A stretch of DNA of 64,000 nt, from positions 558,001 to 622,000 of the forward strand of contig CAVUMR010000003.1 in NCBI GenBank assembly GCA_963742715.1. The letters are read 5' to 3'. Every line of letters starts with the position of its first letter. Position 1 is the stretch's first letter. The position numbers and the translations under genes are program-made. The stretch comes from CAVUMR01 sp963742715. Its GTDB lineage: Bacteria > Actinomycetota > Actinomycetes > Mycobacteriales > Micromonosporaceae. The notes under the pieces were generated by a model, which saw only the letters and a program-made list of their open reading frames with translations, was not told the DNA's origin and made no database searches. This document shows, piece after piece, positions 18,731-28,000 of this stretch.

Positions 18731-18913
18731 CTACGGGCAGCTGCCCCAGTAGTGCGAGCGGACCGGCCAGTCGACGTTGCCGCCCTCGTACTGGCCGACA
18801 CAGCCGACGTTGTTCTGGTAGCCGAAGCCGGCGAAGGCGGCCACGGCCAGCCCGCTGGGGTCGGGAGCGGCTGTCCGGCCGCGGCCATATACCGGGATAT
18901 GCCGCGGCCACAT
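18731..18913 (-). pseudogene. Short Cys-containing ORF, possibly a gene remnant
   Basis: 60 codons. The C-terminal half (GYQNNVGCVGQYEGGNVDWP) reads like the end of a secreted extracellular domain, but the N-terminal part lacks a signal peptide and a ribosome binding site. It could be a remnant or chance. Nothing else is seen in 18572-18877 apart from the promoter of the spherulin-4 gene. Confidence 0.25.
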
Positions 18914-18923
18914 ACCGGGATAT
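18878..18923 (+). repeat. Tandem 23-bp direct repeat, likely operator of the AraC gene
   Basis: Two adjacent 23-bp copies (18878-18900 and 18901-18923) differ at one base. Each starts GCCGCGGCC and ends ATACCGGGATAT. The array ends 42 bp before the AraC-family start codon. Two adjacent direct repeats are the usual architecture of AraC-family operators. The AT-rich ends (GATATAAGG) may also supply the -10 element. Confidence 0.65.
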
Positions 18924-18965
18924 AAGGTGCCCGGCAGCCCGCTCGTGACCTAGCCTCCAGCCATC

Positions 18966-19940
18966 ATGATCGTGCTGAATAGCCGCGATGTGCCGGCAGC
19001 CGAACGCTTCGACTGGTGGCACGACCTGACCGCCCGCGAGCTGATCCCGACCAGGATCTCCAGCGATCACGCAGCCGATTTCCGCGCTTGCGCCGCGGCC
19101 CTGGAACTCGGCCAGGTGCAGGTGTCGATGCTCGAGTTCTCCGAGCTACGGTCCACCCGTACCCGCCGGCTGATCCAGTCGTCCGACCCGGAACTGTGGG
19201 AGCTGACCCTGGTGACCGGCGGCGCCTTCTGGCTGCAACAGGACCGCAGCGAGACCTACCTGCGGGCCGGGGACCTGGTGCTCTACAACACCTCCCGACC
19301 GTTCGACTCGAACGTGCTCGCCGGCCGGGCCCAACTGGTCATGGTGCACCTGCCGCACCGCGCGACCGTGGTGTCCGAACACGCGCTGGGCAGCCTGGTG
19401 GCCCGGCGGCTGCCCAGCGAGTACGGCACCGGCGCGATTCTTCGTACCTTCCTGCACGGACTCGCGGAGCAGGCGACCACGCTGGCCACCACGCAACTGA
19501 GCCAACTGGGAGCCGCGACCGTCGAGCTGGCCAGCGCGTTCCTGGCCGGCGTCGCGGACGTGCGGCCGCCCGGTTCCACGCGGAACAGAACCGCTGCCCT
19601 CACGTACCAGATCAAAGCCTTTGTCCTTGACCACCTGCACGATCCGGAGCTGTCCCCCGCCACGGTGGCCGCCGCGCACCACATCTCGGTGCGGTACCTG
19701 CACCAGTTGTTCGAGCAGGACGGGGAGACGGTCGGCGCGTTCATCCGGCGGCGCCGGCTGCAGCGGTGCCGGACCGAGCTGGCCGACCGGACGCTGGCCG
19801 ACCGGAGCGTGGCGGCGATCGGTGCGCGCTGGGGGTTCCCCGACCCGGCGACGTTCAGCCGCGTCTTCAAGCGGGCGTACGAGCTGGCCCCGGGCGAGTA
19901 TCGCCGGTCGATGCTGCCGCCGGCCGGTCCGGTCAGTTAG
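18966..19940 (+). CDS. AraC-family transcriptional regulator (AraC-binding-like N-terminus)
   Basis: 324 aa. The N-terminal cupin-like sensing domain (residues about 10-170) has DVPAAERFDWWHDL and the WLQQDRSETYLRAGDLVLYNTSRPF pattern of the AraC-binding-domain-like group. The C-terminal DNA-binding domain (residues about 215-315) has two helix-turn-helix units, LSPATVAAAHHISVRYLHQLF and SVAAIGARWGFPDPATFSRVFKRAY. A tandem 23-bp repeat directly upstream suggests autoregulation. Effector and targets are unknown; flanking genes are an ABC exporter and a secreted glycan hydrolase-like protein. Confidence 0.9.
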   Translation: MIVLNSRDVPAAERFDWWHDLTARELIPTRISSDHAADFRACAAALELGQVQVSMLEFSELRSTRTRRLIQSSDPELWELTLVTGGAFWLQQDRSETYLRAGDLVLYNTSRPFDSNVLAGRAQLVMVHLPHRATVVSEHALGSLVARRLPSEYGTGAILRTFLHGLAEQATTLATTQLSQLGAATVELASAFLAGVADVRPPGSTRNRTAALTYQIKAFVLDHLHDPELSPATVAAAHHISVRYLHQLFEQDGETVGAFIRRRRLQRCRTELADRTLADRSVAAIGARWGFPDPATFSRVFKRAYELAPGEYRRSMLPPAGPVS

Positions 19941-20001
19941 CCGACGCGCCACCACCGAGAGGACCGGGCGTGAGGGTCGGGGCCACCGGCCCGGCCGCTC
20001 G

Positions 20002-20781
20002 TCACGCGTCCCGGGACGCGCGCCAGACCCCCACGGTGAGCAGCACCACCAGGTACATCGCGAGATCGAGATAGGCCAGTCCGAGCGAGGGCAGCCGCGG
20101 CTGCGGTGCCGACGCGTGCACCTGGGCCACCACCTCGGCAGCGTTGGTGAGGACCAGCCGGGACGGTACGAACGACCAGCTCTCCAGCGCACGCCCGACC
20201 CCGTACGCGAGGAACAGCAGCCCGAACATGGCGGCGATCGCGCCGGCGCTGTGCCGGATGAGCGCGCCGAGCCCGAACCCGACCATCGCGACGACGCACA
20301 GGTACAGCCCGGCGCTGGACACGGCACGCAGCACGGCCGGATCGTTGAGGCCTACGTCGAGGTGTGCGCTCGACAGCATCGCCTGACCGACGAAGAACGT
20401 GACCAGCGCGAACAGCTCGCCCAGGACCAGCGTCAACCCGGCAACCACCAGGGCTTTCGCGGCGTACACGGTGCCGCGTCGCGGTACCGCGGTGAGCGTC
20501 GTGCGGATCAGGCCGGTGCCGTACTCGGTGCTGACCGCGAGCACCCCGAGGACACCGAACGCGAGTACACCGAAACTGAGCCCGTCCAGCGCGGCACCCA
20601 CCGGATCGAACGTCAGCCGGTCCTGCGCGCTCATCGTGGGCCAGGCGTGCGCGATCGAGGACGCGTTCAGGATCGCGTCGCCGACCCCGAGCGCCAGCGC
20701 GCACAGCATCGTGACGTAGGTCGAACGCACCGACCGCAGTTTGATCCACTCGGCCGTGAGTACCCCCCGGAAAATGGTCAT
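20002..20781 (-). CDS. ABC-2 type transporter permease
   Basis: 259 aa with about six hydrophobic segments. It starts with the characteristic AEWIKLRSVRSTY of actinobacterial ABC-2 permeases and has YGTGLIRTTLTAVPRRG between helices, a conserved cytoplasmic loop. It overlaps the ATPase gene upstream by 4 bp (ATGA), so the two make one exporter. The adjacent divergent histidine kinase and response regulator suggest a drug- or peptide-stress-responsive module like BceAB- or Drr-type systems; the cargo is unknown. Confidence 0.88.
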   Translation of the reverse strand: MTIFRGVLTAEWIKLRSVRSTYVTMLCALALGVGDAILNASSIAHAWPTMSAQDRLTFDPVGAALDGLSFGVLAFGVLGVLAVSTEYGTGLIRTTLTAVPRRGTVYAAKALVVAGLTLVLGELFALVTFFVGQAMLSSAHLDVGLNDPAVLRAVSSAGLYLCVVAMVGFGLGALIRHSAGAIAAMFGLLFLAYGVGRALESWSFVPSRLVLTNAAEVVAQVHASAPQPRLPSLGLAYLDLAMYLVVLLTVGVWRASRDA

Positions 20782-21779
20782 CGCCGGCCGTCCTTTCCGG
20801 CGGCAGGCACGGAGCCGGCCGTTGCGCCGGGGCCTGAGCCGGTCGGGGCCGCGCTGCCGGGAGGCTCGCTATCGGGAGGCAGGGCCCGGTACTCGACCGC
20901 GTTGTCGGTGAGCTTCATGTACGCCTCTTCCAGTGATGCCTGCCGTTGGGCAAGCTCGTACACCGCGATCCCGTGGGTGGCGGCGAGTTGGCTGATGTCG
21001 GGTGCGGTCAGACCGGTGACCGCCAGCGCCCCGTCGGGTTCGGCGACCACGCCGGCACCCCGCGCCGCGAGCAGGCCGGCGAGCCGGCCGCTGTCCGGCG
21101 AGCGGACCAGCACGTCGTTCAGGGCACTGCGGCGGATGAATCCGGCCAGGTCGGTGTCGGCGACCAACCGGCCGCGGCCGATCACAATCAGATGATCGGC
21201 GGTGAGCGCCAGCTCGCTCATCAGGTGGCTGGACACGAACACGGTCCGACCCTGCGCGGCGAGCGACTTCATCAACCGTCGGATCCAGAGGATTCCCTCC
21301 GGATCGAGCCCGTTGACCGGTTCGTCGAACATCAGCACCGGCGGGTCGCCGAGCAGCGCCGCGGCGATTCCCAGCCGCTGCTTCATGCCGAGGGAGAATC
21401 CGCCGACGCGCTTGCCCGCGACACCGGTCAGGCCGGTAGCTTCGAGCACCTCGTCGACCCGACCGCGGTCCAGGCCGTTGCTCGCCGCAAGGAACCGCAG
21501 GTGGTTGCGGGCACTCCGGCCCCCGGGTACGGCACCGGCGTCCAGTAGCGCGCCCACCTCCCGCAGCGGTTGGCGCAGCGACCGGTACGGCCGGCCGGCG
21601 ACCGTCGCGCGACCCGCGGTCGGGGTGTCCAGCCCGAGGATCATCCGCATGGTGGTCGACTTGCCGGCCCCGTTGGGCCCGAGAAATCCGGTGACCCGAC
21701 CGGTGCCCACCTCGAAGGACAGTCGGTCCACGGCCAGCGTGGTGCGGTAACGCCTGGTGAGTTCCTCGACTCTGATCAT
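20778..21779 (-). CDS. ABC transporter ATP-binding protein
   Basis: 333 aa. Walker A GPNGAGKST, signature FSLGMKQRL, Walker B VLMFDEPVNGLD and the switch His in VSSHLMSEL are all present. After the ATPase core (residues about 1-220) comes a regulatory region and a Pro/Gly-rich C-terminal tail (PPDSEPPGSAAPTGSGPGAT). The ATG lies at the divergent boundary with the kinase gene. It works with the permease it overlaps. Confidence 0.92.
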   Translation of the reverse strand: MIRVEELTRRYRTTLAVDRLSFEVGTGRVTGFLGPNGAGKSTTMRMILGLDTPTAGRATVAGRPYRSLRQPLREVGALLDAGAVPGGRSARNHLRFLAASNGLDRGRVDEVLEATGLTGVAGKRVGGFSLGMKQRLGIAAALLGDPPVLMFDEPVNGLDPEGILWIRRLMKSLAAQGRTVFVSSHLMSELALTADHLIVIGRGRLVADTDLAGFIRRSALNDVLVRSPDSGRLAGLLAARGAGVVAEPDGALAVTGLTAPDISQLAATHGIAVYELAQRQASLEEAYMKLTDNAVEYRALPPDSEPPGSAAPTGSGPGATAGSVPAAGKDGRR

Positions 21780-21976
21780 CGGCTCCCCCGATTCGCGGCA
21801 GCGTGCTGTCGGAGGTCAGGCTGCCGGCCCGACCCGGTCCCCGTCGTCTGCCGCCAGACAGGTCTTCCAGCTGGCCTTGCGGGGCGACGCGACCGCCGCC
21901 GGGGCCGGGCATCTACCGCCGGGGGTACGCCTCGCGGCCGAGGCCCGACCGCGGTGCAGCGCTCTACGCTGTGGTT

Positions 21977-23173
21977 ATGTCCAGCGCTGTGGCGATGTCC
22001 ACCGAGCCACGGCCACCGTTGATCAAGCGACTGCGGCCGGTCCACTGGCTCGTGCTGGACTGTCTTGTCGCGACCGGGTACGCCCCGGCCCTCTCCGTCG
22101 CGTTCCTGCGGCACCCGGCCGGCGTGCCGGTACCGCTGGGGCTCGCCGCGATCACGGTCCTGTGCCTCGCGCTCGCGGTACGCCGTCGACTCCCGGTGGT
22201 CACACTGGCGGTCGCGCTGGTCGTACTGCTGGCCCTGCGCTGGCCGTACCAGAGCCTGCTGCCGGCCTGGTTCGCCCTGTACCTGGTGGCAGTCACGTGC
22301 CGGCGGTCGGTCGCGTTGACGGCGCTCGGCGTGACCCTGGTGGTACCGGCGGCAGTCGTACCGGTCTTCGACCGGGCGTTCCTGCTCGGCCTGGTCTCCG
22401 GCCTGGTCTGGACGATCGGCTACGCGGTCGGTCGGCACCGGTCGTACGCCCGTGAGCTGCGGCGCCACCAGGCCCGACAGGCCGGGGCCGAGCTGGAGAA
22501 GGCGCGTCGCGGGGTGACCGAGGAACGGATGCGCATCGCCCGGGAGCTGCACGACGTGGTCGCGCACAGCATGAGCGTGATCACCGTGCAGGCCGGCTTC
22601 GGGCACCTGGTGATCGACCAGGATCCCGAACAGGCCCGTGCCGCCCTCGGCGCCATCGAGACGACCGGCCGGGACGCCCTCACCGAAATGCGCCGGCTCG
22701 TCGGCGTACTGCGGGACGGAAGCGACAGCGCGCGGGAAGGCGGGCCGGACCCGACCGCGCTCGCCCCGGCGCCCGGCCTCACCGACCTCGACGAGCTGGT
22801 CGCGCGGACCGCGAAAGCCGGGGTCGCGGTACACCTGGAGATCAGCGGCCGACCCCGCGACCTTCCGCCCGGGATCGAGCTGTCGGCGTACCGGATCGTG
22901 CAGGAGGCGCTCACGAACGTGGTCAAGCACGCCGGTACGCCCGCCAGCCGGGTCACCATCGGGTACGGCGAGCACGAACTGTCCATCGAGGTCACCGACG
23001 ACGGATGTGGCGGTCGGGACGTACCCGATCATGATCGTCCGGACAACGGTCACGGCCTGGTCGGCATGCGGGAGCGGGTCAACCTCTACGGCGGGTGGTT
23101 GCGGGCCGCGCCGCTGCCCGGACGCGGATTCCAGGTGCTCGCCCGCCTGCCGCTCGCCTCGGCGCCCGCATGA
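21977..23173 (+). CDS. Sensor histidine kinase (NarL-type, HisKA_3)
   Basis: 398 aa. Hydrophobic N-terminus with about five helices (LVLDCLVATGYAPALSVAFL through FLLGLVSGLVWTIGYAVG) and little extracellular loop, so it probably senses within the membrane or through the partner transporter. HisKA_3 dimerisation box RIARELHDVVAHSMSVITVQ contains the phospho-acceptor His. HATPase_c: IVQEALTNVVKHA, VTDDGCG, NGHGLVGMRERV. Start ATG 21977, with ATG 21995 possible; no ribosome binding site, so the transcript may be leaderless. It is divergent from the ABC operon and followed 31 bp later by its response regulator. Confidence 0.92.
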   Translation: MSSAVAMSTEPRPPLIKRLRPVHWLVLDCLVATGYAPALSVAFLRHPAGVPVPLGLAAITVLCLALAVRRRLPVVTLAVALVVLLALRWPYQSLLPAWFALYLVAVTCRRSVALTALGVTLVVPAAVVPVFDRAFLLGLVSGLVWTIGYAVGRHRSYARELRRHQARQAGAELEKARRGVTEERMRIARELHDVVAHSMSVITVQAGFGHLVIDQDPEQARAALGAIETTGRDALTEMRRLVGVLRDGSDSAREGGPDPTALAPAPGLTDLDELVARTAKAGVAVHLEISGRPRDLPPGIELSAYRIVQEALTNVVKHAGTPASRVTIGYGEHELSIEVTDDGCGGRDVPDHDRPDNGHGLVGMRERVNLYGGWLRAAPLPGRGFQVLARLPLASAPA

Positions 23174-23204
23174 CCGGCGTCGTTCAGCGTGCCCGGGCGA
23201 CCGC

Positions 23205-23864
23205 ATGACCACCCGGGTCGTGGTGGCCGACGACCAGCACCTGGTCCGCGCCGGTCTCTGCGGCATCGTCGGCACCGCGGCCGACCTGACGGTCGTGGGC
23301 GAGGCCGCGAACGGCCGGCAGGCGGTCGAGCTGGCCCGGCGGGAACGGCCGGACGTGGTCCTGATGGACATCCGGATGCCCGACCTGGACGGGCTCGAGG
23401 CCACCCGGCTCATCACCGCGTCGACCGAGGTGCGGGTGCTCATCCTCACCACGTTCGACCTCGACGAGTACGTCTACCAGGCACTTCGCGGTGGGGCCAG
23501 CGGCTTCCTGCTCAAGGACACCCCGCCGCTGGAGCTGCTCGCCGCGATCAGGGTGGTCGCGGCCGGCGACGCGCTGCTGGCCCCGAGCATCACCCGCCGG
23601 CTCATCGCCGAGTTCGCCGACCGCCCTGAGCCGAGCCGACCGGCCGGGGGTACCGACGCGCTCGCGTCCATTACCGAAAGGGAACGCCAGGTGCTCGGGC
23701 TCGTCGCCGAGGGCCTGTCCAACGCCGAGATCGCGCAGCGCCTGCGCATCACCCCGGGTACGGCGAAAACCCACGTCGGGAACCTGTTGACCAAGCTCGA
23801 CGCGCGCGACCGGATCCAACTCGTCATCCTCGCGTACCGCACCGGCCTGGCCGTACCGCGCTGA
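23205..23864 (+). CDS. NarL/LuxR-family response regulator
   Basis: 219 aa. Receiver domain: VVVADDQHLVRAG acidic pair, phospho-acceptor Asp in VVLMDIRMPD, Thr in LILTTFDLDEYVY, Lys in FLLKDTPP. C-terminal LuxR helix-turn-helix: LTERERQ-like ITERERQVLGLVAEGLSNAEIAQRL and TAKTHVGNLLTKL. It is the cognate partner of the kinase immediately upstream and probably controls the divergent ABC exporter. Confidence 0.94.
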   Translation: MTTRVVVADDQHLVRAGLCGIVGTAADLTVVGEAANGRQAVELARRERPDVVLMDIRMPDLDGLEATRLITASTEVRVLILTTFDLDEYVYQALRGGASGFLLKDTPPLELLAAIRVVAAGDALLAPSITRRLIAEFADRPEPSRPAGGTDALASITERERQVLGLVAEGLSNAEIAQRLRITPGTAKTHVGNLLTKLDARDRIQLVILAYRTGLAVPR

Positions 23865-23874
23865 ACTATCCCGC

Positions 23875-23970
23875 TTACGGCGCCGTCCAGTTACCGCGCC
23901 GCCCAGTTACGGCGCCGTCCAGTTAGGGGGCCGTCCAGTTACGGCGCCGTCCTGCTACGGCGCCGGCCGG
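23875..23970. repeat. 16-bp tandem repeat, about 5.7 copies
   Basis: Units of TTACGGCGCCGTCCAG with few substitutions start at 23875, 23891, 23907, 23923 and 23939, and a degenerate sixth copy runs into the end of the next gene. Each unit contains the palindrome ACGGCGCCGT. The array separates the convergent stops of the response regulator (23864) and the FetB-like gene (23955) and may act as a terminator-like structure. Confidence 0.8.
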
Positions 23971-24701
23971 CGCAGCAGGCCGTAGCTGACCAGCTCGATG
24001 GTGCCGAGTACCGCAACGGTTTCGACGGTGAGCAGGCCGATCAGCACGAGAAGTTGGATCACGCCGGCCTGGATCGGGCTGGCACCGCCGAGCAGTACCC
24101 CGACGAACGCACCCGGCAGGGTGACCAGGCCGACGGTACGGGTCTGGTCCAGCGCCGGGAGCAGCGCCTGCGCGGCCGGGGCGCGACACACTTCGCGCCG
24201 GGCGGCCGTGTCGAGAAAGCCGAGCGCGAGCAGCGCCTCGTACTCCCCCCGCCGGTCGTTCAGGTCGTCCAGCGCGCGCCGGCCGGCGAGTCCGGTGGCG
24301 GTCATCGCGCCGCCGATGAGGATTCCCGCGATCGGTACGACCGCGACCGGACGCAGCGGGACGAGTCCGGTGGCGAGGACCGCGGCCAGCACCGGCGCGA
24401 CCCCGATGGCGATCGGTACGGCGGCGGCGTGGCCGGACCGGGCACCGGTACGCCGCCCGGCGGTCAGTGCCGCGACGCTGAACATGACCGCGATGAACCC
24501 GGCGGTGAGCCACGCCGACCGCAGCACCGCGACGATGATCAGCGACACGGCCGAGAGTTGGACCACCGCGCGGAGCGACGCGGTGAGGGTCGCCCGGGCC
24601 AGGCCGAGGCGGCCGATCGCGGCGGCCGCGACCGCTACCGCTACCAGACCGAGCAGCACCAGGACGAGCGTCGGCCCCACCCTGATCGCGGCAGATCCCA
24701 T
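23955..24701 (-). CDS. FetB/YbbM-family (UPF0014) ABC permease
   Basis: 248 aa, about seven hydrophobic helices. Conserved family stretches: LRAVVQLSAVSLI, PIAGILIGGAMTATGLAGRRAL, GEYEALLALGF, and LPGAFVGVLLGGASPIQAGVIQLLVLIGL. In E. coli FetAB exports iron and resists peroxide. The ATPase partner FetA is not adjacent here, so it may pair with a distant ATPase. The stop codon sits in the last unit of a 16-bp repeat array. Confidence 0.85.
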   Translation of the reverse strand: MGSAAIRVGPTLVLVLLGLVAVAVAAAAIGRLGLARATLTASLRAVVQLSAVSLIIVAVLRSAWLTAGFIAVMFSVAALTAGRRTGARSGHAAAVPIAIGVAPVLAAVLATGLVPLRPVAVVPIAGILIGGAMTATGLAGRRALDDLNDRRGEYEALLALGFLDTAARREVCRAPAAQALLPALDQTRTVGLVTLPGAFVGVLLGGASPIQAGVIQLLVLIGLLTVETVAVLGTIELVSYGLLRRPAP

Positions 24702-24710
24702 GCTGTCCCG

Positions 24711-24959
24711 TCAGCAGTCGCTAACGACTACCGGGGGGCTGGGCTTGTCGTCGGCCGACGGCAACGGCACCAGACGCTGCTGTTGCGCCTGGATCTCGAT
24801 GCGCGGCTTGTGCGCGGCCGGGTGGTAGATCTCCTCGAACGTCGCCATGAAGGCGCCACCGAGCCCGTGCTTACGAACGCGGGTGCCCAGCCAGTAGAGG
24901 CCGCCCAGGATCGCGGCCCAACTGACCCCGACCAGCACGAGCACCACGACCTCACCCAT
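24711..24959 (-). CDS. Small single-pass membrane protein, DUF6191-like
   Basis: 82 aa. One N-terminal TM helix (VVVLVLVGVSWAAILGGLYWL), a basic stretch, then GLGGAFMATFEEIYHPAAHKPRIEIQAQQQ, the conserved core of actinobacterial DUF6191 proteins. It lies 9 bp from the FetB-like gene on the same strand, downstream ATG 24959. Function unknown; such genes often lie beside secondary-metabolite clusters. Confidence 0.65.
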   Translation of the reverse strand: MGEVVVLVLVGVSWAAILGGLYWLGTRVRKHGLGGAFMATFEEIYHPAAHKPRIEIQAQQQRLVPLPSADDKPSPPVVVSDC

Positions 24960-25004
24960 GGAGCCGAGCGTACCCGCGGTCCGGGGTCGCCCCGGCCGGT
25001 CGAA

Positions 25005-28000
25005 ATGGCGGGCTTGACCGGTCGGTGGGCACGGCGCGGGCGGCCGCCGGCGCGGACGGCCCCGGCGGGCCTGGCGGCCGGCGGTGCTCACGGCGCTGGC
25101 AGCGCTGGCGGTGCAGCCGGCGCTGGCGGCGCGGACGGCGCGGACGGCCCCGGCGGCGCTAGCGGTGCGGACGGCGCGGACGGCCCCGGCGGCGCCCGGG
25201 GAAAGCTCTTTGAAAGTGGCCCGTGGTGGACTGCGCGGGTGCCGCTACCCGAGGACCAGTGCCTGCACGACCTGGTCGCCGAGCAGGTCGCGCGTACCCC
25301 CGACGCGGTCGCGGTCATCGCCGGCACCGGCTCTCCCGCTGGTGCCGAGGAGCTGACCTACGCCGAGCTGTACGGCCGTGCGTGCTCCCTCGCCCACCAC
25401 CTGCGCGGGCTCGGTGGCGGTACCGACACCCCGGTCGCGGTGTACGCCGAGCGCAGCCCGGAACTGGTGGTGGCCCTGCTCGGGATCCTGATCGCCGGTG
25501 GCGCGTACGTACCGCTCGACCCGGACCATCCGGCGGATCGGCTGCGGTACATGGTGGAGGACGTGGCCGCACCGGTGCTGGTCACGCAGCCGCACCTGGT
25601 CGGACGGGTCGACAGCCCCCGGGTGTGCGTGCTCGACGCGATCCCGGCCGGCTCGCCTGACCCCCCGGCGCCCCTCGCCACCCAGGACAGCCTCGCCTAC
25701 GTCATCTACACGTCCGGCTCGACCGGTCGTCCGAAGGGCGTCGGCATTCCGCACCGCGGCATCGTCAACCGGATCGTCTGGATGCAGCGGGAGTACCGGC
25801 TGCGCCCGGACGACGTGGTGCTGCAGAAGACGCCGTACGGCTTCGACGTGTCCGTGTGGGAGTTCTTCTGGCCGCTCACCGTGGGCGCCCGGCTCGTCAT
25901 GGCCCGCCCCGGCGGTCACCGCGATCCCGGCTATCTCGCCGGGACCATCAACGCCTACGGCGTGACGACCCTCCATTTCGTACCGACGATGCTGGCCCAG
26001 TTCCTGGCCGAGCCGGGGCTTCCGGAGCTGCCGAGCGTACGGAGGGTCATCTGCAGTGGTGAGGCGCTGCCGGGAGCTGTGGCGCGGCGAGCCACCCGCA
26101 CCTTTCCCGGCGAGTTGCACAACCTGTACGGCCCGACCGAGGCATCCGTGGACGTGTCGGCCTACCGGTACCGCGGGGACGACGCCCCGAACGTGCCCAT
26201 CGGTACCGCGATCGCGAACACGCACCTGCACGTGCTCGATCGCGACCTGCGCCCGGTGACCACGGGTGAGGTCGGCGAGCTGTACATCGGAGGTGTCGGG
26301 CTCGCGCGCGGGTACCACGGGCGGGCCGCGCTCACCGCCGAACGGTTCGTACCGGACCCGTCGGGGGAGACGCGCGGCGGGCGGTTGTACCGCACCGGCG
26401 ACCTGGTCCGATCGCTCGGCGACGGCAACCTGGAGTTCGTCGGGCGCGGCGACGGCCAGGTGAAGCTCCGGGGCAACCGGATCGAGCTGGGCGAGATCGA
26501 GCAGACCCTGCTCGGGTACGACCGGGTGGGTGCCGCCGCGGTCACGGTGCGCCGGCTCGCCTCCGGACACGAACAACTCGTGGCGTATGTAGCGCCAGCC
26601 GGCTCAGCCAACCCAGCGCCAGCCAACCCAGCGCCAGCCGACCCAGCGCCGGGCGGACAGTCCAACGCGGCGCCAGCCGGACAGGCCAACGCGGCGCCGG
26701 CCGAACCGGAGCTGCGCGCCCACCTCGCCGAGCGGCTGCCCGACTACATGGTGCCGGCCGTGTTCGTGTTCCTCGACCGACTGCCGGTCACGCCGAGCGG
26801 GAAGACCGACCGCCGCGCGCTCCCCGACCCGATCGCCCAGAGCCCACCGCCGGACACCGCGGCGCCGGCCCCCGACACGGTGGTCGGACGGCTGGCCGCG
26901 ATCTGGGCGCGCGTCCTGGAGCGGGACGGCATCGGCGTCGACGACGACTTCTTCTCGCTCGGCGGCGACTCGATTTTGGCGATCCAGGTGGCGGCGCGGG
27001 CCCGCCGGGACGGCCTGGACCTGGACACCGCACAGGTCTTCGCGTACCGCACGATCGCGGACCTGGCCCCACACGTCACCGCCGCCGCTGCGACCAGCTT
27101 CGAGGACGCGGCACCGTTCGCGCTGTCGCCGGTCAGCGCCGGCGAGCTGCGCCGGTACCCGGGCGTCGAGGACGCGTACCCGCTCACGCCGTTGCAGGAA
27201 GGCATGCTGTACCACGGTCTGCTCGACCCGGACGAGGCCGACTACCTGCAACAACACGTGTACCGGCTGGACGGGCCGGTGGACCTCGACGCGCTCGAGT
27301 CGGCGTGGCGGGAGACGCTGCGCCGGCATCCGGTGCTGCGCAGCACGATCGAGTGGGAGGACGTGCCCGAGCCGATCCAGCTCGTACACGCGGAGGTCGT
27401 CCCGCAGGTGCGCCGGGCGACCGACCTCGACCAGGTCCTCCGCACCGAGCGCCGGGAGGGGTTCGACTTCGCCGCCGCTCCCCCGGTGCGCGTGACCCTG
27501 GTAGCCCGGCCCGAGCCGACCGGAGCGCAGCACACCGAACTCGTACTGAGCTACCACCACATCCTGCTCGACGGCTGGAGCGTGGCCGCGCTGCTCACCG
27601 AGGTGATGGACCGGTACCGCGCCCGGCCACCAGCCGGGCCAGAAAAAGAGCCGTCAACAGGGCCGCCTATTGAACAGGCGGCACCCTTCCGGCGGTATCT
27701 GCAGTGGCTGGCCGCGGCGGACAGCGGCGACACCTACTGGAAGCAACTGCTCGCCGGGTTCCGCGCGCCGACCCCCCTTCCGACCGCCGCCGCCACCGCC
27801 AACGCCGCCGCCACCGCCAACGCCACCGCCAGCGCCAGCGCCAGCGCCAGCGCCGAGCAGCCCGCCACAACCGACCCCGAGACCGCGACCGCCGAACTCG
27901 ACCTCGCCGACGAACTGGGCCGGTACGCCACCGACGCCCGGGTCACTCCGCACACGGTCGCGGTGAGCGCCTGGGCGCTGCTGCTGGCGCGGTACGCCGG

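Noticed and set aside
18411..19070. Minus-strand ORF across the AraC promoter
   Set aside because: Overlaps the spherulin-4 N-terminus and the AraC gene, no motifs or ribosome binding site.
21776..23452. 558-codon minus-strand open frame
   Set aside because: Antisense to the histidine kinase, whose motifs are complete.
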